The notes under the pieces: model-generated
Told to the model about the DNA's origin: nothing
What the model saw: only the letters and a program-made list of their open reading frames with translations
Databases searched by the model: none
Program-made: the position numbers and the translations under genes
Assembly (NCBI GenBank): GCA_937926065.1
Contig: CALANM010000072.1
Location: 1 to 6,474, forward strand
From: an uncultured Microbacterium sp.
GTDB lineage: Bacteria > Actinomycetota > Actinomycetes > Actinomycetales > Microbacteriaceae
DNA: 6,474 nucleotides
Reading direction: 5' to 3'
Shown: in pieces, positions 1-6,474 of the stretch
Layout: every line of letters begins with the position of its first letter
Position numbering within the stretch: position 1 is the stretch's first letter

Positions 1-1036
1 CGGCGGCGTAGGTCTCGGTGGTCGACCGCGGGTTCATGCCGTCTTCCTCGAGGAAGCCGGGGACCTTCTCGCCGCCCTGCCAGCCGCCGGCGTACTGTCC
101 GCGCGCCGTCGCTGTCGAAAGATCCTCGGGCAGGCGGACGGCCGCGAGCACCTTCTCCTTCTCAGCGCGGAGGTCCTTCGCATCGAGTGAGATCGGCTCT
201 TCCATCGCCGTGAGGGCGAGGAGCTGAAGGAGGTGGTTCTGAATGACGTCTCGTGCGGCTCCGATGCCGTCGTAATACCCGGCGCGGCCGCCGACGCCGA
301 TGTCTTCGGCCATCGTGATCTGCACGTGGTCGACGTAGTTGGCGTTCCAGATCGGCTCGTACAGCTCGTTGGCGAAGCGCAGCGCCAGGATGTTCTGAAC
401 GGTCTCCTTGCCGAGATAGTGATCGATTCGGAAGATCGAGTCGGCGGGAAACGCGACCTCGAGGGCCGCGTTGAGCTCGCGCGCCGTCTGGAGGTCGCTG
501 CCGAACGGCTTCTCGATGACGACACGACGCCAGCTGTCGTCGTTCTTCGTGTCGTCGACGAGACCGGACTCCTTGAGCTGCTTTGCGACGATCGGGAAGT
601 CGCGCGGCGGGATCGACAGGTAGAACGCGTGGTTTCCCATCGTGCCGCGCTCGCGGTCGAGGCGCTCGACGGTCTCGCGGAGTCGGCGGAACGCGTCGGC
701 GTCGCCGAACTCGCCCGAGACGAAGCGAATCCCCTGCAGGAGCTGCTTCCACGTCTCCTCGCGGAACGGCGTGCGCGCGTTCTGTCGCACGGCGTCGTAC
801 ACGACCTGCGCGAAGTCCTGGTCCTCCCAGTCGCGCCGGGCGAAGCCCACGAGCGCGAACCCCGGCGGGAGGAGGCCGCGGTTGGCGAGGTCGTAGACGG
901 CGGGCATGAGCTTCTTGCGCGACAGGTCTCCCGTCACGCCGAAGATCACCAGCGCACTCGGCCCCGCGATGCGGTTGAGGCGGCGGTCATCGGGGTCGCG
1001 CAGCGGATTGACGCCACGCGAGATCTCGACTGTCAT
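1..1036 (-). CDS. zwf: Glucose-6-phosphate 1-dehydrogenase, N-terminal two thirds (partial)
   Basis: This cytoplasmic enzyme oxidises glucose-6-phosphate to 6-phosphogluconolactone with NADP+, the entry step of the oxidative pentose phosphate pathway. About 345 codons are present; the family is usually about 500 residues, so the C-terminus lies beyond the left edge. The Rossmann dinucleotide motif GVTGDLSRKK is at residues 33-42, EKPFG at 175-179, and the family signature RIDHYLGKE at 203-211. RDVIQNH ends at His268, which by comparison with the Leuconostoc enzyme should be the catalytic base. The ATG at 1036 is 16 nt after the pgi stop. Its ribosome binding site is weak (AGAGA at 1044-1048, 7 nt away), but the reading from this ATG gives a normal N-terminus leading into the Rossmann motif. 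There is no terminator before it, so it is probably the fourth gene of the tkt operon. In relatives opcA, an allosteric assembly factor for this enzyme, follows. Identification is secure. Confidence 0.97.
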   Translation of the reverse strand, partial: MTVEISRGVNPLRDPDDRRLNRIAGPSALVIFGVTGDLSRKKLMPAVYDLANRGLLPPGFALVGFARRDWEDQDFAQVVYDAVRQNARTPFREETWKQLLQGIRFVSGEFGDADAFRRLRETVERLDRERGTMGNHAFYLSIPPRDFPIVAKQLKESGLVDDTKNDDSWRRVVIEKPFGSDLQTARELNAALEVAFPADSIFRIDHYLGKETVQNILALRFANELYEPIWNANYVDHVQITMAEDIGVGGRAGYYDGIGAARDVIQNHLLQLLALTAMEEPISLDAKDLRAEKEKVLAAVRLPEDLSTATARGQYAGGWQGGEKVPGFLEEDGMNPRSTTETYAA

Positions 1037-1052
1037 CGATGTGTCTCTGTTC

Positions 1053-2678
1053 CTATTGGGCTGCTTCGAAGAGCGACAGGACCTCGACCTGGGGGTCGGC
1101 CAAGGTGAGGGTGACGACGGGACGTCCGTGATCTTTGAGGACCTGCGCATCGCCTGCGGCCTGAGCGCGGATGAGCTCGCCGAAGGTGAAGGGCAGTCCG
1201 GGGATCTCGAGGTCGACGTCACCCGACTCCAGTATCTGGAGGAAGACTCCCTCGGCCGGCCCGCCCTTGTGGAACTGGCCTGTCGAGTGGAGGAAGCGGG
1301 GGCCCCACCCGAACGTCGTCGGACGGGCCGCGCGGGCCGCGATGAGCTCGCGGAGCCCGGTGAGCTGGGGGAGGGAGAGGCGGTCGACGTACGCTTGGAT
1401 CGCGACGTAGCCGGTCGGTGACAGCTGGGTCCACAGGGCCTCGAGCGTGCCGGCAAGAGTCCCGGAGGCGACGAGCTGCGGATCGGTGGAGCGCACCTCG
1501 ACGCCCGACTCGACGAAAGCCGGCGGCGTCGGCGCAGGGCGCTTCTGCAGCAGGGCCCGGGTCGCTGCCTTGGCAGACTCGACGTCGGGCTGGTCGAACG
1601 GGTTGATCCCGAGCATCCGCCCCGCGATCGCGGTCGCATACTCCCACACGACGAACTGCGCGCCGAGCGAGCCGCTGACGAGCACCTCATCAGGGTGGAG
1701 CTCCAAGACGCGGAAGTGCTCCGCGTCGTCGACGAGCCGGACGAGCTGCACGTCGAGGTGGGGTTCTTCGACCTCGGGCGAGACGGGCAGAAGCACGACC
1801 GGCAGGATGCCGGTGCCGCTCTTGCCGGTGGACTCCGCGATGAGCTGCTCGATCCAGTCGGGCAGACCCTCGATGTGGGTGCCGTCGCTGATGAGCCCGA
1901 GCTTGTCGCGCCGCGGCGTGGCGCCGTCGGTGCCGGCGATGGCGGCCGCGAGCACGAGCGCCGGGTTGCGGCGGTCGTCGATCGCCACCTCGAGCAGTGT
2001 CGCTTCGGCCTCGTCGAGGAGCTCGCGGATGTCGGCGCCGGCAAGGCCGCTCGGAACCAGTCCGAACGCGGTGAGCGCGGAGTAGCGCCCGCCGACCGTG
2101 GGATCGGCGGTGAAGACGCGGTAGCCGGCGTCCCGTGCGAGCTGCTCCAGGGGGGAGCCGGGGTCGGTCACGACGATGATGCGCTCGGCCGGGTCGATGC
2201 CGAGGTCGCGCCACGCAGCCTCGAATGCCCGGCGTGCCGCGTCGGTCTCGACCGTGCTGCCTGACTTCGAGGACACGACGAGCACGGTCTCGGCCAGTCC
2301 GGCATCCGGGGCGCCGTCGATCGCCGCGAGCACCTGCCCGGGTGCGGTGGAGTCGAGGATCACGAGCGGTGCGCCCGCCGTGCGTGCGATCACCTCGGGG
2401 GCCAGTGATGAGCCCCCCATGCCGGCGAGCACCACGCGCGTCACCCCGCGGCCGTGCAAGTCGGCCCGCAGCGCCTCGATCTCGTCCACGAGGGCTCGCG
2501 ATACGGTCACCGCCTGCACCCATCCGAGCCGGCGCGAGGCCTCATCGGCCGCGTCGGGCCCCCACAGGTCGGAGTCTCCGGCGGTGATGCCGCTTGCGAT
2601 CAGGCTGTCGACCAGGCCGGGGAGCGTGTGCTCCACGACGTGTTCGACGTGCCCGGAAACGTGGATCTCGAAGCTCAA
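1053..2678 (-). CDS. pgi: Glucose-6-phosphate isomerase, divergent actinobacterial form
   Basis: The predicted 541-residue enzyme interconverts glucose-6-phosphate and fructose-6-phosphate. Two SIS-type sugar-phosphate regions are visible: GMGGSSLAPEV at residues 86-95 and SSKSGSTVET at 136-145. GGRYSALTAFGL follows at 196-207, then AESTGK at 281-286 (Glu282 resembles the Glu of the canonical ESNGK motif), NPFDQPDVESAK at 359-370 and FLHSTGQFHKGG at 462-473. The last block resembles, from memory, the C-terminal half of bifunctional transaldolase/glucose-6-phosphate isomerase proteins, rather than E. coli Pgi. I chose the TTG at 2678 because it overlaps the tal stop as TTGA and has GGAGAG (2685-2690) 6 nt upstream. 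The frame stays open 107 codons further upstream, but that stretch is tal read out of frame. The stop is TAG at 1053-1055. The family is clear; assignment of individual catalytic residues is inference. A bifunctional phosphoglucose/phosphomannose activity is a less likely alternative. Confidence 0.93.
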   Translation of the reverse strand: MSFEIHVSGHVEHVVEHTLPGLVDSLIASGITAGDSDLWGPDAADEASRRLGWVQAVTVSRALVDEIEALRADLHGRGVTRVVLAGMGGSSLAPEVIARTAGAPLVILDSTAPGQVLAAIDGAPDAGLAETVLVVSSKSGSTVETDAARRAFEAAWRDLGIDPAERIIVVTDPGSPLEQLARDAGYRVFTADPTVGGRYSALTAFGLVPSGLAGADIRELLDEAEATLLEVAIDDRRNPALVLAAAIAGTDGATPRRDKLGLISDGTHIEGLPDWIEQLIAESTGKSGTGILPVVLLPVSPEVEEPHLDVQLVRLVDDAEHFRVLELHPDEVLVSGSLGAQFVVWEYATAIAGRMLGINPFDQPDVESAKAATRALLQKRPAPTPPAFVESGVEVRSTDPQLVASGTLAGTLEALWTQLSPTGYVAIQAYVDRLSLPQLTGLRELIAARAARPTTFGWGPRFLHSTGQFHKGGPAEGVFLQILESGDVDLEIPGLPFTFGELIRAQAAGDAQVLKDHGRPVVTLTLADPQVEVLSLFEAAQ

Positions 2679-3795
2679 AGGCCGCTCTCCGGGGTGGCAC
2701 GGAGGGCCGCCGTGACGGTGTTCTGAAGGTCGTGCCAGGAGACGATGAACTTCTCGACGCCCTCGTCCTCGAGCAGCTGGGTCACGTCGGCGAAGTCGAT
2801 GCCGACGGCCGCCAGGCGGTCGAAGACGTCGTGCGCGCCCGCGTACGCACCGGTGACGGTGTCGCCGCTGATGACGCCGTGGTCGAACGTCGCCTCGAGC
2901 GTCTTCTCGGGCATGGTGTTGACGGTGCCCGGAGCCACGAGCTCGGTCACGTAGAGGGTGTCGGGCAGCGCGGGGTCCTTGACGCCGGTCGAGGCCCACA
3001 GCGGGCGCTGGACGTTCGCGCCCGCGGCGACGAGGGCCTGCGCACGCTCGTCGGCGAAGGTCTTCTCGAAGAGCTCGTAGGCCAGGCGGGCGTTGGCGAC
3101 GCCGGCGAGGCTCTTGAGCTCGAGCGCGGCGTCGGTGCCGATCGCCGTGAGGCGCTTGTCGACCTCGGTGTCGACGCGCGACACGAAGAACGACGCGACC
3201 GAGTGGATCTGCGACAGGTCGATTCCGGCGTCCTTGGCACGCTCAAGGCCCGCGAGGTACGCCTCGATGACCTCGGCGTAGCGTTCGAGGGAGAAGATCA
3301 GCGTCACGTTCACAGAGATCCCGGCGGCGATGACCTCGGTGATCGCCGGGAGGCCGGCCTTGGTCGCGGGGATCTTGATGAGCGTGTTGGGGCGGTCGAC
3401 GGCCGCCCAGAGCTTCTTGGCCTCGGCGACAGTGGCGTCGGTGTCGTGCGCCAGGTCGGGAGAGACCTCGATCGAGACTCGGCCGTCGACGCCGCCCGTC
3501 GCGTCGAAGACGGGTCGGAAGATGTCGGCGGCGTTGCGCACGTCTTCGGTGGTGAGCGCGAAGATCGCCGCGTCGGCGTCTGCGCCCTCCGCCGCGAGGG
3601 CGGTGAGCGCCTCCTGGTACGAGTCGTCGTTCTTGTTGCCGATGGCGGCCTGGAAGATCGACGGGTTCGTCGTGACGCCCGACACGTTGCGCGTCGAGAT
3701 GAGCTGGGCGAGGTTGCCCGATGCGATGCGCGAGCGCGACAGGTCGTCGAGCCAGATGCTCACGCCGGCGTCGGAAAGCTGCTGGGTGGGGGTGG

Positions 3796-3799
<4 letters not shown>
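2675..3799 (-). CDS. tal: Transaldolase
   Basis: This 374-residue cytoplasmic enzyme moves a dihydroxyacetone unit from sedoheptulose-7-phosphate to glyceraldehyde-3-phosphate, giving erythrose-4-phosphate and fructose-6-phosphate in the non-oxidative pentose phosphate pathway. WLDDLSR at residues 16-22 and the family signature GVTTNPSIFQ at 41-50 are present. TLIKIPATKAG at 139-149 holds Lys142, the expected Schiff-base lysine. Length and motifs fit the long (about 370-residue) actinobacterial and cyanobacterial type. The ATG at 3799 overlaps the tkt stop as ATGA and has AAGGAG at 3805-3810, 5 nt upstream. The frame is open further upstream to 4063, but that part only re-reads tkt. The stop TGA (2675-2677) overlaps the pgi TTG start, so expression is probably coupled on both sides. 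No key residue is missing and identification is secure. Confidence 0.97.
2685..2690 (-). promoter_or_regulatory. Ribosome binding site of pgi (GGAGAG)
   Basis: GGAGAG lies within the last codons of tal, 6 nt before the TTG at 2678. It decides the rare TTG start, which would otherwise be hard to place because the frame is open far upstream. Confidence 0.7.
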
Positions 3800-5898
<2,099 letters not shown>

Positions 5899-5904
5899 TC
5901 TTCG

Positions 5905-5909
5905 CCTTT
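5905..5909 (-). promoter_or_regulatory. Ribosome binding site of tkt (AAAGG)
   Basis: AAAGG lies 6 nt before the GTG at 5898. It is the reason for choosing this non-ATG start over the in-frame ATG at 5973. Confidence 0.65.
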
Positions 5910-5936
5910 CGGTCGGGGCACGGCACACCCCGTCCG
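5910..5936 (-). promoter_or_regulatory. Hairpin in the tkt leader next to the ribosome binding site
   Basis: The arms 5910-5918 (CGGTCGGGG on the plus strand) and 5928-5936 (CCCCGTCCG) pair at eight of nine positions, with one mismatch and a 9-nt loop. In the tkt mRNA the stem ends directly before the AAAGG ribosome binding site at 5905-5909. It could stabilise the 5' end or modulate translation. It lacks a U-tract, so it is not an intrinsic terminator. In such GC-rich DNA a chance stem is possible. Confidence 0.35.
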
Positions 5937-5981
5937 CAGGTGAGTGGGAGGGAGTTCGGCGCCGCGCGCGCACGTGGTCTC

Positions 5982-5987
5982 AGCATA
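5982..5987 (-). promoter_or_regulatory. Candidate -10 element for the tkt-tal-pgi-zwf operon
   Basis: On the minus strand this reads TATGCT, matching the relaxed actinobacterial TANNNT -10 pattern. It would put the start of transcription near 5975 and give a leader of about 75 nt before the tkt GTG. No good -35 hexamer is seen 16-18 nt further upstream, so the promoter may depend on an activator, use an alternative sigma factor, or be elsewhere. This is inference from pattern only. Confidence 0.35.
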
Positions 5988-6006
5988 TCGAAGAGGCATG
6001 CTTCGA
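5988..6006. repeat. Inverted repeat TCGAAG-N7-CTTCGA abutting the candidate tkt -10
   Basis: Two perfect 6-bp arms (5988-5993 and 6001-6006) are separated by 7 bases. The 19-bp element begins immediately upstream of the candidate tkt -10, so it fills the -35/-10 spacer, a position typical of repressor operators. The function is inferred from position only. Confidence 0.4.
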
Positions 6007-6025
6007 GGGCCATGTGTCGCTGTGC

Positions 6026-6037
6026 GTCACCGGTGAC
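6026..6037. promoter_or_regulatory. Perfect 12-bp palindrome, candidate operator
   Basis: GTCACCGGTGAC is a perfect dyad with no spacer, the size expected for a dimeric regulator's half sites. Its centre (6031.5) lies 47 bp from the centre of the candidate tkt -10 and 49 bp from that of the candidate ctaB -10. TGTCGC occurs on both sides, at 6015-6020 and 6038-6043. I cannot assign it to a known regulator; it does not look like the usual CRP/GlxR or DtxR boxes as I recall them. Confidence 0.4.
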
Positions 6038-6077
6038 TGTCGCACCCGAGGGCCCCGGCGGCAGGGGGCTGATGTCC

Positions 6078-6083
6078 TAGACT
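6078..6083 (+). promoter_or_regulatory. Candidate -10 element for ctaB
   Basis: TAGACT fits the TANNNT actinobacterial -10 pattern. It predicts a transcription start near 6090 and a short leader of about 25 nt, just enough to hold the GGAG ribosome binding site at 6105-6108. The expected -35 position (about 6055-6060) is GC-only and poor. The call rests on the hexamer and its spacing to the gene. Confidence 0.35.
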
Positions 6084-6104
6084 GGAAGCGACCGATCAAC
6101 GGTG

Positions 6105-6108
6105 GGAG
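6105..6108 (+). promoter_or_regulatory. Ribosome binding site of ctaB (GGAG)
   Basis: GGAG is 8 nt before the ATG at 6117 but only 2 nt before the ATG at 6111, so it favours the second ATG as the ctaB start. Confidence 0.55.
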
Positions 6109-6116
6109 CCATGGAC

Positions 6117-6474
6117 ATGACGACGACGCCCGCGCGCGCGGACGCTGCGCGCACGGCAGGGACGCAGCGCTCCTTCCGGCGAACGATCTCGGCTTACGTG
6201 CAGCTCACGAAGCCGCGTGTGCTCGAGCTGCTGCTGGTGACGACGGTGCCGGTCATGATCCTCGCGGAAGGCGGCCTGCCCGACCTGTGGCTCGTGCTGG
6301 CGACCGTCGTCGGCGGCTCGATGAGCGCCGGGTCCGCAGCGGCGTTCAACATGTACCTCGACCGCGACATCGATGCGCAGATGCACCGCACCGAGAACCG
6401 GCCGCTCGTGACGGGGGAAGTCACGCCGCGCGCGGCTCTCGTGTTCTCGTGGACGCTCGCCGTCCTGTCGACCC
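6117..6474 (+). CDS. ctaB: Protoheme IX farnesyltransferase (heme O synthase), N-terminal part (partial)
   Basis: This integral membrane UbiA-family prenyltransferase attaches farnesyl to the heme B vinyl group, making heme O for the heme A/aa3 cytochrome oxidase route. Only 119 of about 300 codons are in the window. LTKPRV at residues 30-35 precedes a first hydrophobic segment (about 36-50), and a second spans about 57-76. The prenyl-diphosphate/Mg motif begins NMYLDRDID at 78-86 and continues MHRTENRPLVTG at 89-100, matching the UbiA signature (N-x3-D-x2-I-D-x2-M-x-R-T-x2-R-x4-G). A third segment starts near 105; the second Asp-rich motif is off the right edge. I prefer the ATG at 6117 because GGAG (6105-6108) is 8 nt upstream. 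The in-frame ATG at 6111, two codons earlier, leaves only 2 nt of spacing but cannot be excluded. The gene is divergent from tkt, as in Mycobacterium and Corynebacterium. Confidence 0.95.
   Translation, partial: MTTTPARADAARTAGTQRSFRRTISAYVQLTKPRVLELLLVTTVPVMILAEGGLPDLWLVLATVVGGSMSAGSAAAFNMYLDRDIDAQMHRTENRPLVTGEVTPRAALVFSWTLAVLST

Larger units (their letters stand above)
5899..6116. promoter_or_regulatory. Divergent tkt/ctaB intergenic control region
   Basis: This is the only substantial non-coding stretch in the window, about 218 bases between the tkt GTG and the preferred ctaB ATG. It must carry the promoters for the minus-strand pentose phosphate operon and for ctaB. It contains -10-like hexamers in both directions, two separate dyad symmetries and a hairpin in the tkt leader, each listed separately. 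I see no convincing coding region, tRNA or terminator in it. The small reading frames that cross it on the minus strand (ends near 5999 and 6013) show no recognisable protein features. Confidence 0.8.

Noticed and set aside
1037..1052. Possible promoter or terminator between pgi and zwf.
   Set aside because: The gap is only 16 nt, with no stem-loop or promoter-like hexamer; it only holds a weak ribosome binding site.
233..1108. A 291-codon plus-strand open frame opposite zwf.
   Set aside because: It is antisense to zwf over conserved G6PD motifs and has no ribosome binding site or domain I can support.
2670..2690. Programmed -1 frameshift that would fuse Tal and Pgi into one protein.
   Set aside because: pgi is in the -1 frame relative to tal, but the junction (GGC CTT TGA) has no X-XXY-YYZ slippery heptamer in the right phase. 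A strong ribosome binding site points to reinitiation instead.
2679..2999. An upstream extension of pgi from an in-frame ATG at 2999.
   Set aside because: The extra 107 codons re-read tal in another frame and give an Arg/His-rich, unfamily-like sequence. The TTG at 2678 has a good ribosome binding site and starts a normal N-terminus.
6096..6424. Two minus-strand open frames opposite ctaB.
   Set aside because: They are antisense to the UbiA signature of ctaB and show no features of real proteins.

Overview
The window is high-GC, with strong G/C preference at third codon positions, and carries an actinobacterial central-metabolism locus. Gene order and protein sequences most resemble the Microbacteriaceae (a Microbacterium-like organism); this assignment rests on recalled family resemblance, not on a search.

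Layout. Four genes lie head to tail on the minus strand and fill about 1 to 5898. In transcription order they are tkt (transketolase, 3796-5898), tal (transaldolase, 2675-3799), pgi (glucose-6-phosphate isomerase, 1053-2678) and zwf (glucose-6-phosphate dehydrogenase, 1-1036, with its C-terminal third beyond the left edge). The tkt/tal and tal/pgi junctions are 4-nt start/stop overlaps, and pgi and zwf are 16 nt apart with no terminator between them, so this reads as one translationally coupled operon. On the plus strand, ctaB (protoheme IX farnesyltransferase, heme O synthase) starts at about 6117 and runs off the right edge. The 5899-6116 interval is a divergent control region. It holds -10-like hexamers for both directions, a perfect 12-bp palindrome almost midway between them, a second inverted repeat just upstream of the tkt -10, and a hairpin in the tkt leader directly before its ribosome binding site.

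How the genes work together. Zwf starts the oxidative pentose phosphate pathway and makes NADPH. Tkt and Tal return pentose phosphates to fructose-6-phosphate and glyceraldehyde-3-phosphate. Pgi converts fructose-6-phosphate to glucose-6-phosphate, so the four enzymes can run a cyclic pentose phosphate pathway. In related actinobacteria opcA and a 6-phosphogluconolactonase gene follow zwf, and they probably lie just off the left edge. Divergent ctaB next to tkt is a known actinobacterial arrangement.

I found no mobile element, CRISPR array, tRNA, rRNA or unknown protein-coding system. The points most worth a second look are the divergent form of Pgi with an unusual motif order, its tight coupling to tal, and the undescribed dyad symmetries in the ctaB/tkt intergenic region.
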